A DNA stretch of 64,000 nt from Panagrolaimus kolymaensis (lineage: Eukaryota; Nematoda; Chromadorea; Rhabditida; Panagrolaimidae), in the NCBI GenBank assembly GCA_028622995.1, contig JAJQJQ010000039.1, forward strand, positions 496,001 to 560,000, in the 5' to 3' direction. The notes beneath the pieces were generated by a model that searched no databases, was not told the DNA's origin, and worked only from the letters and a program-made list of their open reading frames with translations. Below are positions 1-10,879 of the stretch, one piece after another (position 1 is the first letter of the stretch; each line of letters begins with the position of its first letter). Position numbers and translations under genes: made by a program.

Positions 1-57
1 TCATTTAGTCCTATTCATTCTGAACTTGAACCTTTAATTGATCCAACTGAAGCTTAA
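1..57 (+). CDS. 3' end of an upstream gene (partial)
   Basis: Frame 1 is open from the first base and ends at TAA (55-57), encoding 18 residues ending PTEA. An AATAAA polyadenylation-like signal follows at 244-249. The codon choice resembles the other exons here. Too little is present to name a family, and the alternative that these bases are 3' UTR or intron (TTTAG occurs at 4-8) cannot be excluded. Confidence 0.4.
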   Translation, partial: SFSPIHSELEPLIDPTEA

Positions 58-637
58 GGAATTTCTAAATCGAATGAGTCGAATTTTTTGAGGTGCATTC
101 ATTTCCAGACATTTTAGAATGTTTTTTGTTTAAAAAATTTTCTTGCTAAAAAGCATTCAAAAAAACGCAAAGAAAAAATTGTTTTATCTAAAATTATTTT
201 TTGTTTTTGGTCCTAAAATTATTGAACTTTACAGAACCTTGTCAATAAAATTTTCCTACTATCTTTTTGTTAGGAGAAAATAAAAAAAGTTTGCTTCGAA
301 AAAAAGTAAAGGTTTTTTGTTTCTTGAATTCCTTAAATTATTATATTTGTAATTATTTTGGCTCCTTGCCGCCATCGATCGCTTGGAGCAACACAATATT
401 TGTTTTCTTCTCTTTTTTGTATTCATGTATTTTTATTTATTTAATTTTAAGATGTTTCTTTGGATAAAAATAAAATTTTATATTTATTTATTTGTTGACT
501 TTGGTTTTTTGATTTAAAAAATGAGGTCAAATACATATATCTATAAAAATTCACTTTCATGTTAACAAGAAAGAAACGACCACCAACTTTTAATAAACTG
601 TAAGAAAAATTTATTAAAGTTTCGAAACAAAAAGGAT
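58..637. other. Intergenic, convergent 3' ends
   Basis: AT-rich sequence between the tail of the first gene (+) and the small minus-strand membrane gene. It holds an AATAAA at 244-249 (+) and TTTATT near 610-616, which reads AATAAA on the minus strand about 25 bases past that gene's stop. No other coding potential was seen. Confidence 0.6.
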
Positions 638-823
638 TTATCTGGATTCAAAATGAATATTACCGCAAACTGATTCTGTAGAATGATGTGATTCATCCAA
701 AGGAAGGAAGTCTTTCAAATTGTTTCTTTTTTTTCTTCCCTGTAAAAACACAATTGAATTCACAGAGAATAAAAAAAATAAAGAAGTGATGAAGATGATG
801 ATGACCAGTCCAAGTCCACTCAT
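638..823 (-). CDS. Small single-pass membrane protein, hypothetical
   Basis: A single-exon frame of 61 residues. Residues 4-27 form a strongly hydrophobic segment (GLGLVIIIFITSLFFLFSVN) and are followed by a basic RKKR stretch, which suggests one transmembrane helix with a short cytoplasmic tail containing Asp, Glu and His. Upstream on the minus strand a TTTTTAG acceptor lies just before the start codon, as expected for a trans-spliced 5' end, and a polyadenylation-like AATAAA follows the stop. The mixed codon use looks coding rather than random AT. I do not recognise a family. It could also be the last exon of a larger gene. Confidence 0.45.
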   Translation of the reverse strand: MSGLGLVIIIFITSLFFLFSVNSIVFLQGRKKRNNLKDFLPLDESHHSTESVCGNIHFESR

Positions 824-1176
824 TCATACTTCTAACTAAAAATGCAAACCATTGTTTGAAGAAGAGAGTCTTTAAAATATAAAATTAAAAAATGTTTCAT
901 CACGTAAAAAACTTTTTCATATTCTTCTTCAAGGAGGAGTTTGTTTAGTTGAGGAGAAGATAAATTTTTTTAGGCAATCAACCACCATCAACAAAACTAA
1001 CTAAATAAACGAACGATTTAGTGGAACCTTTAAATCGGCAAAAAAGAAAGAAATAAGAGATTCAGAAACTTTTGGTTTTGGATAAAAAATAAAATAAATT
1101 TTAGTTAAGTCTACTTTGCTTCTTAAATATTTTTGTATTTTGATTTTGCCTTACTTTTGTATTTTAAAGAAAAATT
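824..1176. other. Divergent upstream region
   Basis: Sequence between the small minus-strand gene and the plus-strand secreted protein gene. It would hold both promoters. I see no clear core promoter motif and no further coding sequence. Confidence 0.5.
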
Positions 1177-3493
1177 ATGTTGTTGAGGTTGTTGGAAATA
1201 TTAATTCCATTATTATTTTTATTTAAATATGTTGTAAGTTTTTATTTTTTTCAAAAATAATAGCAACTTTTAAAATTCTTTTTGTTTATAGATAGCATTT
1301 CGAACTCCATGCGCTGATCAAACTCAAAGATGTGGAGTATTAATTGAAGAATTTGAAAAACAAATTCAAGATTTAAAAGCTTTAGCATTTCATCGATGCT
1401 TTTTACATCCAGCGTTAGTCCCATTTATTTTTTCTCAAACAAAAAAACTTTTTACCATGTTTAATTTTTTTTATTACAAAAATAAATAAAAATAATAATT
1501 ATTAAAATATTTATTATTTTCTTTCCCGCATTATTTTTATTTATTGTTTTTTTAGTTGCATGCAAGAAAAGATTGCATTTGATGATTGTTATTCTAAAGC
1601 CATTCGAGCTGTAAGAGCTCCATTCAATGGTGAAACATCTCGTATGTTTTTTTATTATTAAAACCACCACCCGTTTTTTGTTTTGTTTTGTTTTATTATG
1701 TAATATTCTTATTTACTTTTTATTTTACAGCGAATGATAGCTTTTTCGATTCATCTGAACGTTATCGAGCCCAAGTGGAACAATGTTTACGTGGAAGTGA
1801 TCCAAATAATGATGAGGATCAACAACCATTTGGATATAATGGAAATGAATTTAATGGTAAAAAATTTGTTTGAGAAAAGTTTAAAATTTTAAAATTCCCT
1901 TGAAAATAAAAAAGAGAGTAAACAAATATTGTGAATAATTGCTAAATTATGATTACTATCATTATTATTATCTTTAAGTGAATTTCTTTTTTTGATTTAA
2001 AATTATTAAGAAAGAAATTAAAAGACTCGGAAAATAAAGAAAACTAATAATTTTTTCAGAACAAAATTCAATGTTCGAAGAAATTGTATTTAGCACAGAA
2101 TTATCTGATCGAATGTGGATTTTACCTGAAACTCGACAAGGCTTTTCAAAATTATGCACAAGAAAAGTAAGAAATTTCGATATCAAATAAAAAAACAATT
2201 TAAAAGGAATTAAATTTATTTTTGAAAAATAATTTTTAGGATTATGGTAGATTATTTGGTGATGGAATAAGTCGAATTTTGGATTCAGCTAAAGCTTCCA
2301 TGTTTGTTATTTCACAAAAATTTATTAAAATGATTTCATTTGAAATTTATTTTTTAGAAATAATTTAAATACTTCATGCATTTTAAAGCAGAGTGAAATA
2401 GATTGCTATCAAAAAAGTTTAGAAAATGATGAAAAATTTCAGCAAACTTTAAAAAATCGTGTTCAAACTCTTCAAGGTTGCATTCAAAGGTTAGTTAATT
2501 ATTAAATTCTTAGAAAAATAGCTTTAATAATTTGTTACAATAACTTTTTTTTTACAATTTTCAGTATCCGCCTCCAAAGTCATTGCAGTGGTGGAAATGA
2601 AAGTGGCCAAATTAAACAATGCCTTTGCAATGCTCGCGAAGAATTTGATAATCGCCTTCAAGCAAGCCTCCTTCAATGCACCCAGAAAAGTGATATAGGA
2701 AAATTATATGCTGAATTACTTGAGCGAGGGATAGATCAAAAAAATTTATTAAAAGCTGACGATGATGGCGATGTTGAAACTGATGCCGAAGTTAATGCAC
2801 CTGAGCCATTAACAACCATAGACACAAAAGGTTATTTTTTTTTAAGCGAATACTTTTTTAAACTAATGATTTTGGTTTAAAGAATTTTTAGATGAAGAAT
2901 CAAGTAATCGACCAATGACTAAAACTCGATATCATCCCCATTCATCTAATTCCCAGCAACAACAACAGCAACATCAAACAATTACAACAAATCAAATCAC
3001 TCCAGGTTTTTATCATTTTTATTTTGTTTTTTTAGGCTAACAAAAAGACCCAAAAACTCCGTATAAAAAAATAAACTTTAAAACATTTTGTCTCGTTGAA
3101 AAAAAAACCTCACAAAATATTTGTTTTATTTTTATTTTTTAAGGAGCTCTAATTAATGGTCAATGTTTATGTGCATGTCCAACACCAACGACGACCACAG
3201 CGGCATCTCTCCCTTCATCTCAAGCATTTTCATCATATTCCATGGATCAATTTATTCATAAACCATCTCCAAGTATTTCCACGGTAGCAAATGTGCCTCC
3301 ACAAACTATGAATAATAATAATGGAATGGCTTCAACATATAATGGATATCGAGGTGGATATTATCCTCCCCAACAACAACAGCCACAGCAACAATATACT
3401 CGATCCACCGTAGCTGATCCATTAACGGCAATGGAAATGGGTGTATCAGATGGATTTGGGAGATTTTTTCAAGGCCTACCACCACCAATTTAA
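1177..3493 (+). CDS. Secreted Cys-rich protein with Gln/Pro-rich tail, hypothetical
   Basis: Ten exons keep phase throughout: 1177-1233, 1292-1413, 1556-1641, 1731-1856, 2060-2166, 2240-2301, 2358-2489, 2565-2830, 2892-3005 and 3144-3493, giving 473 residues. The first exon is a signal peptide (MLLRLLEILIPLLFLF). The next ~300 residues carry regularly spaced cysteines (for example PCADQTQRCG, HRCFLHPAC, DDCYSKA, LKQSEIDCY, QCLCNA) with predicted helical, charged stretches between them, the pattern of a disulfide-rich extracellular domain. The last ~150 residues are low complexity: a run of Gln, a GQCLCACP motif, Thr/Ser-rich and Tyr-Pro-Gln-rich parts, ending GLPPPI. The start is the only Met giving a signal peptide. 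I do not recognise the family. Intron 4 carries one copy of the 47-bp palindromic repeat. Confidence 0.8.
1914..1960. repeat. 47-bp palindromic repeat, copy 1
   Basis: Left arm GAGAGTAAA at 1914-1922 and right arm TTACTATC ending at 1960, total span 47 bp. It lies within intron 4 of the secreted Cys-rich gene and is the only copy seen outside 26.9-40 kb. Confidence 0.6.
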
Positions 3494-4876
3494 ATTGAGA
3501 CATTTTATTTGTTTGTTTTTGCTTTTCTTTAATTTTTTTTTGATAATTGTTTTTTATAATTTTTTATTTTTATTTTTGAGCCTAAAAAAATTTAATAAAA
3601 AATAAATGTTTTTTTTTTGTGTTCGTTGTGGGTTTCTTTTTTTCTTTTTCTCTGTCTTTATTGTGCAGCTGGCAAAAAAAAAGCAGACAACGACAACCAC
3701 AAGAACAGCATATTCTAGAAAGCTGCCAAATACACACATACAACAAAGTAAGCAAAAGCAAAAAACTAGGACTCACATACAAAAATATGAAAGACATACA
3801 CTTAAAAAAATAAAGAAAGAAAAAGCGTTCAAATGAACAATAAAGGTCCGCCTCTTTTTTTAACAAAAAAATTATGATGAAAAGGCATATTTCGAAATCG
3901 AATAGCAAAAGAACGCTTTTTCATATTTATTCCCTGTGCGTTTTTCTTCATTGCTTCGTTTGTGATGAATGAATGCATAGTAGCATCATCACACTTTTTC
4001 TGTTGTCTGCTTTGTCACAAAGACATACAGACGCATCAAGGCAAGTATGTATATGCAGGCAGGCAAACGGCAGGACGACAAACAACAACAATAACATCCC
4101 AAACTCACTCCTTTCCTTTTCTCATCACAAATATTTTTTCTTTCTTTTCGCAATACATTTTTTTTCTCTTCATATAGAAAGAAACCCAAATTGCAATTCC
4201 CATTTCTTTCTCTCTCTCTCGTTTCGTTTTCCTTACTTTACGTCATTGTTAGTTAGTTAGTCGTCGTCAGTCTGTCGTCGACGTCGCGACGCAGTGAGAC
4301 CGCGATAAAAAAATTTTTTTCTTCTTCTTTCTTCTCTATTCTTTATGCTCTATTCTTTATTTATTTATTTTTTCGATTTCCCGCCTTTGGCGTTATTATG
4401 AAATAACCCTTTCAAAGTTTTCTTTTTTTTGCATATCTAATTTTTTTAAAACATTGATAGCTAATAATAACTTTTTTAAATTTAAATAATGTTAAAACTT
4501 TTTCTTTTAAATAATAAATTTTATAATATAAAAATATTAATTAAATCCCCAAACATAGAATTGTTTCTTTCGTAAGTTCTTAAAATTAAAAAAAATAAAT
4601 GGGTGAAGAGAGAAGAAAAAAAATTTATATTTAATTTTTTGTATTTATTATTTATATTTTTTTATTTTTATTCTTGAACTTATTTTTCAATTATGATTAT
4701 AGTTTCAAAAAATATATATATTTCATTGTTTGGAACTCATTCAAACAACAACTTCTCTTAGTGGATTTTGTTCTTTATTGGAAAAAAATAAATAATAATA
4801 TTTATCTGTGCAATTATTTACATCAAAAAAATTCTTTTATATGTCTAAAATAATTATTTAATTTTGATTATTAAAA
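3494..4876. promoter_or_regulatory. Intergenic region and probable let-765 promoter
   Basis: The 3' UTR of the Cys-rich gene, then pyrimidine-rich and AT-rich sequence. At about 4258-4308 a short CpG-dense block (repeated GTCGTC, then GTCGACGTCGCGACGC) stands out sharply from the AT background and is preceded by a CT-rich run at 4204-4220. This is the best candidate for the core promoter region of the downstream gene, but that is inference from composition. Several frames of 60-108 residues here overlap one another and look like artefacts of low complexity. Confidence 0.4.
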
Positions 4877-7800
4877 ATGGCTTCTTCATCATCACATTCA
4901 ATAAATAATGGCCGCGCTGATAAAGCCAAAGCAGCCGCTGCACACGATCACGATGAAAATGATACCGGTGTTCAGGTATGATAATAATTTTTTAATATTC
5001 TCTGATGATAGGTTTAAAACTTACTAATATATTTTTTAGTTATCTGCTGCATCCACATTTGTTGAATCATTCCCACGAAAAGTTCGAACGGGTGGACCTC
5101 ATCCTCATTTAATTGTAGAAACTGCAGCTATGAATGCTGTGGAACCACCAGATGTTAAAATAAGTTTATCCATACCTGAAGCATGGATAGATAGTGGAGC
5201 ATTATCATGCGTTCAAATGGAAGCCGTAGTTTATGCATGTCAATCACATGAACAACATTTATTAGATGGAAATCGAAGAGGTTTTTTAATTGGTAAGTCA
5301 AACCAAAACCTTTAGTTTTAGTAACATAAAGATAACCATGGATTTTTTATTATTAAAAAAGTTATTTTAAAATAAAATCTGTTCAAAACCAAATACCAAT
5401 GGATTTTATCGTGTGCTTTTTTTTCATAATATTTTAGTCATCATTTTTTCTTTTCTTTTTTTTTAGGTGATGGAGCAGGTGTTGGTAAAGGTCGAACCAT
5501 AGCTGGAATAATAGTGCATAATTATGAGCTTGGACGAAAGCGGCATATATGGTTGAGCGTATCAACAGATTTAAGATTTGATGCTGCAAGAGATTTAGAA
5601 GATGTTGGTGGAAAAACTTATTGCCCCATTTATCATTTATCTAAATTTAAATATGGTTCCATTAGAGCTCAACAACCTTCATCATCGAAAGGTATTATGT
5701 TTGCAACGTATGCTTCGCTAGTGGGTAAATCAAAAGCAGGTGAAAGTCGATTAAATCAACTCATTGAATGGTTTGGAAAAGATTATGATGGATGTATAAT
5801 TTTTGATGAATGCCATCGAGCTAAAAATCTTTGTCCTAAAGTTGGTACAGCTTCAAGTATGATTGGTAAAGCTGTGCTTGATATTCAACGAGCTTTACCT
5901 GAAGCTAGGATAGTTTATGCTTCAGCCACGGGTGCCACAGAACCAAGAAATATGGCATATATGGAAAGGCTGGGAATTTGGGGACATGGAACAGTATTCC
6001 ACGAATTTGGAGATTTTCTTGAAGTTGTTAATAAGCGAGGCATTGGTGCAATGGAATTAGTTGCAATGGATTTAAAGGTTTGTGTTTCCGCAAGTTAGTA
6101 AATGAGGTTTATCAAAATGATTTTTTTAGAGACGCGGTTTATACATAGCCCGCCAACTATCATTTCAAGGCGTGGATTTTAATGTTCATGAAGTTCCACT
6201 TACTAATGATTTTAAACGAATCTACGATGAAGCTGTAGCATTTTGGACTGAATTACACACTCAATTTTCTCGAGCTTTCGCCCTTCTTGCAGCCCAAAAA
6301 AAGAAATCCTATAAAGCAGCTTGGACTCATTTTTATTCAGCTGCTCAAAGATTTTTTAAGCATCTTTGCATTGCTGTTAAGGTTTGTGGCATCTAACAAC
6401 TAAAGCTTTAAAGAAAACATTTTTTATAGGTTCCAATGTGCGTTGAAATAGCTCAAAAAGCTTTAGAACAAGGAAAATGCGTGGTGATTGGTTTACAATC
6501 AACGGGTGAATCACAAACTAATGAAGCTTTAGAAGAGGGCGATGGAGATTTAGAGGAATTTGTTTCCACACCAAAACAATTATTAATATCTTTAATTGAA
6601 AAATATTTCCCTGTTGATCCCGATGATGATTATAATGATAGAAAAGATCCATTAAAAGCATTATTTCGAGGAATTGATAGTGAAGAAAGGAAATGGAAGC
6701 GAAGTAAGCTTTTTATAAATATTTTAAAAAGTAAACAATTATTTGTTTTTAGAACACGGAAAATTTGATATTGATGAACTTGAAAGAGAAGCTAAAAGGC
6801 AAAGATTATCTGCCGATGACGAAGAAGAAGATGAGGCGGAGGATACTGAAGAAGCAACCGATAAAAATGATAAAGCTGAAAGCTCGGCAGCAGACAATGA
6901 AGAAAGTGAAAAGGAAGAAGAATCAGATGAAGAAGAAAAATCTGAAGTTGATGAAGAAGATTCCGGAAATGAGGATGGAGGAGGAGGAGGACGAAATTAC
7001 ACTGAAATGGATACTAGCAAAGACGCCTTTGTTAAAGAATTATTAAATGAATTGGATTCAGATTCCGATGATGAGGTTGATGAAGATATGAAAGATTCAG
7101 ATACTGAAGGTTCACCAAAAATGCAAGATTCTGAAGATGAGGATGAACGAGCTTTAAGTTTATTTTGCATAGATTATTCTAAAAATGATGCAAAAGATCC
7201 ATGGGAAAAGCGTCAAAGATTAGTAAGCGAAAATTCATTTCAAGATGATTCAATGCCCAAGAAAAAATCTTCAAAATCAATGTCAAAAGAAGTTCGAAAA
7301 ATAAAAAACAAAAAACCATTATTCATTGAACCAAAAGAAGAAAAAATTTATGATTTTGCTAAAAAAGTTGCAAATGAAATGAAATTCACATCCATAACAA
7401 CCGCCGCCGCCACCTCCTTTCAAGATTGTACAAGTTCAGAAAGTCATGATTCTGGATTTAATAATGAATTATTTACAATAGATATTTCCAAAATTCGCTC
7501 TTCTGAAGTTTCATTACATTTATCCATGGTTAAAGAAGAATTACTTGATAGAGCTACGAAAGTTGGAGAAAATTTACCCATAAATACTTTGGATGCTTTA
7601 ATCGATCAACTTGGAGGCACTGGAAATGTTTCAGAAATGACGGGGCGACGAGGCAGAGTTATTCGATGCGAAGATGGAACTATGGCATATAAACGTAGAA
7701 ATGAAGGAGAAAATGTTAATCTTGATTTAATAAATATTCAAGAAAAGGATCATTTTATGAATGGAACTAAACTAGTTGCAATTATTTCTGAAGCAGCTTC

Positions 7801-9359
7801 ATCTGGAATTTCTTTACACGCCGATCGAAGGGCTTTAAACAAGCGTAAACGAGTTCACATAACTTTGGAACTTCCATGGTCGGCTGATCGAGCAGTGCAG
7901 CAATTTGGTCGAACCCATCGATCCAATCAAGAATATCCACCTGAATATCTTTTTTTAATTTCTGAATTAGCTGGAGAAAAGCGTTTTGTTTCCACTGCTT
8001 CTAAACGCCTTCAATCCCTTGGAGCTTTAACTCATGGAGATCGTCGAGCTGTAGCAGAATCAGATGATTTAAGTCGATTTAGTATTGAAAATAAATGGGG
8101 TAAACAAGCATTACAAATATTATTGGAAATGTTTATTGATCCTCAAAAATGTGCTTATCCACCTAAAAATGGTTTAGCTAATTTGGAATTTTTTAATGGT
8201 AAGCTTTTTTTTAACAAACATGGAGCCATAATTTTTTAAGAGTATGGTAGAGATATTTAGCAACAAAAGTTAGCGAACATGTCACTCACATAAATTTTTC
8301 TGATACTTGCTACCGTATTTTTTTTTTTGATATGCTTCCTTAGCTTTTTCGATAACTAAATTTTACCAATTACATTTTTTAGAAGCTCGTGATCACGTGA
8401 TTCGCCTTGGCATTCTCAAAGTAACAAATGGTGAATTAACAATCGATAGAGAAAATGGAAATTTAAATAAATTCCTTAATCGTTTGCTTTTAATGCCAGT
8501 GGATATTCAAAATTCAATATTTGATTATTATATGTCTCTTTTTTCATTATTAGTTTATCAAGCTAAACGCCAAGGTAAATATGATAATGGAACCATGGAT
8601 TTGGGTTCAACCACCGATCAAGTAACTCGAGCAAAAACTCGAGTATTTTCCGCGCGTTTATCTGGAACATATTTTGAAATATTGATTCATCAAATAGATG
8701 TGGATCGTGGAATGACTTGGAAGGATGTATCCACGAATTCCATAGCACACGCAAATGGAGTATTTGGATATAAAACATATTCAAAAACAAATAGACGAGG
8801 ACCATTTTATTCATTTCAAATAGGAACAAATATTATGATTATGCGACCTAATACTGGGCGAACATCCAAACCAGGAAATTTACAAGATTTTCTTTCAACT
8901 CATGAAAAATATTCTGAAGATGAAATGGGCCAATGTAAAAAGGATTGGCAAGCAGAATATAAATGTAAGTTCTTTGATTTTTAATTCGAAGTTAGAAAGT
9001 GAAAAATTTCTAAAGCTGCTAAGTTTACTGTATTTTCTTTTAACTTTACCCTTCTCTTTTTTTTTTCAGTAACAGAAAAAATGTGTTATCACGAATATAA
9101 AACAGGCACGAAACATCCTGGTTGTGAAGCGGGAAAACGAATAAGAGCATATTATGTTTGTGCAGGGGCTGTATTAACCGCATGGAAAGCCGTGGAAGCC
9201 ATATTATCCAAAGGCAATCGATCCCACATTCAAATAGTTCGAATTCAAACTAATGAAAATCAAAAGCTTGTTGGAGTTCTTGTAAGGCCTAATGAACTTC
9301 AGCCACTTATAAATGAGCTGGAAAAATGTTATTTTGCTAAAGAAATTCGTAGTTATTAA
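4877..9359 (+). CDS. let-765: Strawberry notch homologue (SBNO / LET-765), helicase-like co-regulator
   Basis: Eight exons (4877-4975, 5040-5292, 5467-6077, 6130-6381, 6430-6703, 6753-8198, 8383-8964, 9070-9359) give 1268 residues, close to the usual length of the family. Strawberry notch proteins are nuclear superfamily-2 helicase-like factors that act as transcriptional co-regulators in Notch and EGF/Ras signalling. Visible motifs are a Walker A-like [14 protein letters not shown] at residues 118-131, a Walker B DECH at 231-234, [46 protein letters not shown], and the motif VI segment [11 protein letters not shown] near 879-889. A very acidic Glu/Asp-rich insert lies around residues 513-630, between the two lobes. 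The C-terminal domain ([20 protein letters not shown]) is complete. The conserved order of motifs makes this call firm; SBNO1 versus SBNO2 is not a meaningful distinction in nematodes. Confidence 0.95.
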
Positions 9360-10402
9360 CTCTTCCAAAAAAAAAATAAAAAAAGATAATTAAGAAAATG
9401 CATCCATCAAACCCTTTTCTTTAAAATTTATTATTAAAAAAAACTTTTCACTTTTCCTTTTCTTTTATTTTCTTCATAAAAGCTTTCTTTAATTTTTTGG
9501 TTGATTTTTTTATTCAAAAAATGTTAAATAATTTAAAAAAAAGTTTGTTGTTATTTTGTTTTGTTTGATTGTTTGTTTGTTACGGTTCTTAAAAATAAAT
9601 ACGGTTTTTTTCTTTTCTTCATTCACCGACTTTCAAAAAAATAATTAGACCAATGCAAATCAATTTCTGAACCTCGGAAAGCTTCTTGCTCATCAAAAAA
9701 CAATAATTTTCTATGCTGGAGGTACCGTATCCATCAACAAATGATTAAATTTACTTGGCAATCGTTTGATTTTTAATCCAAAAATTATTGCTACTGTCGA
9801 TTATTAAAAAGTGAAACAAAACTTTGAGCAACATAAACTTTTAAAAAGATGATAGTGCAGACTTCAATGAATCAATTTCATTTCTTTAAAGTAAAGCTAG
9901 TAATATTTTCAGAAAATATTTTAACTCCAATGCTTTCTTTCTCCAATTGCCTTTTATCAAAATGAGCTATCATCCGAAGCTTACATATTTCTATTTACGC
10001 TTCCTTTCATCAAATGTCAAAAAAAGCAGAATAAAGTTATCAAAAATCCTTTTAAAGCATTTTTTTTATCAATTGCCTGCCTCTTCAACCATTGAATTGA
10101 TTCCTTTTAATTACATAAAAATCTGTTCATAACTTTTATTGTCCTCCAATAAACGATTGGAAATGTCAATCAACTTTCAAGTCCTCCAAAAACATACAGT
10201 ATTCACCCGAATAAAGAATTGCATCGCTAGCATAAATTTTTTAATTCATAGTCGCTCCAAAATGTTGATCATTTAAAAAACTTCCATATTAATCCTCCAT
10301 AGCAGCAGGAAAGGTTATATTCTTCAGAAGTTGGATTTTAAACACAACCAGTGATACGCATATCAAACCTCAATATGTTTGCTTGTGCAACGATATTCTA
10401 AT
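9360..10402. other. Intergenic, between convergent let-765 and Argonaute
   Basis: The 3' UTR of let-765, then about 750 bp (9640-10370) with slightly higher GC and several TCCTCCA / TGGAGGA words on the two strands. Short frames are repeatedly interrupted. It might be a decayed gene or repeat, but I cannot support a family. Confidence 0.35.
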
Positions 10403-10659
10403 CAGGCCTCTTCCTTCGGCCCGTCCAGCCCGGCCCGGCCCGGCCCGCGGGCCGGGCCGGGCCGACTTTTGGACGGGCCAGGCCGGGCCGAGGCCGACCA
10501 TTTTCTAAAAAAAGAAAAAAAATCAAAGGGAATACCAAGGCAAAAAAAAAAATTGACGGGCCGGGCCTAAACCAAAAGGGCCGCAGGCCGGGCCGGGCCG
10601 AAATCAAGACGGGCCGGGCCGGGCCAGGCCGGCAAAACCCGGCCCGTGGAAGAGGCCTG
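10403..10659. mobile_element. hAT-like MITE A (GGGCC-iterated), 257 bp
   Basis: Perfect 12-bp terminal inverted repeats (CAGGCCTCTTCC and its complement) are flanked by a perfect 8-bp target duplication, ATTCTAAT, at 10395-10402 and 10660-10667. The CAGG end and 8-bp duplication are typical of hAT transposons. The interior is an island of extreme GC content in AT-rich DNA, made of reiterated GGCCGGGCC in both orientations around a short A-rich centre. There is no coding capacity, so it is non-autonomous. The intact duplication suggests recent insertion. Confidence 0.9.
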
Positions 10660-10879
10660 ATTCTAATCCACATTTTCTAAATGCAAAACTACATGTAATG
10701 GCAAAGGAGCATGGCTACACTCAAACATTATGTTCGCGTTATAAAAAATAAGTAAAAGTTCACATAAAAATAAACAAAACACAATTTTATACCAGTACAT
10801 CAGTATACAAACAATAGAATGAAAAAAAAAGACAAAAGAGAACACAAAAATTTAAAATATGAGATAGTGAAAGACAACT

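Noticed and set aside
3582..3908. 108-residue minus-strand frame plus overlapping plus-strand frames
   Set aside because: Frames overlap on both strands, are Phe/Lys-rich from T and A runs, and lie directly in the 3' flank of a gene.
10398..10673. 91-residue Pro/Gly/Arg-rich minus-strand frame
   Set aside because: It is a translation of the GGGCC-iterated MITE A, not a gene.
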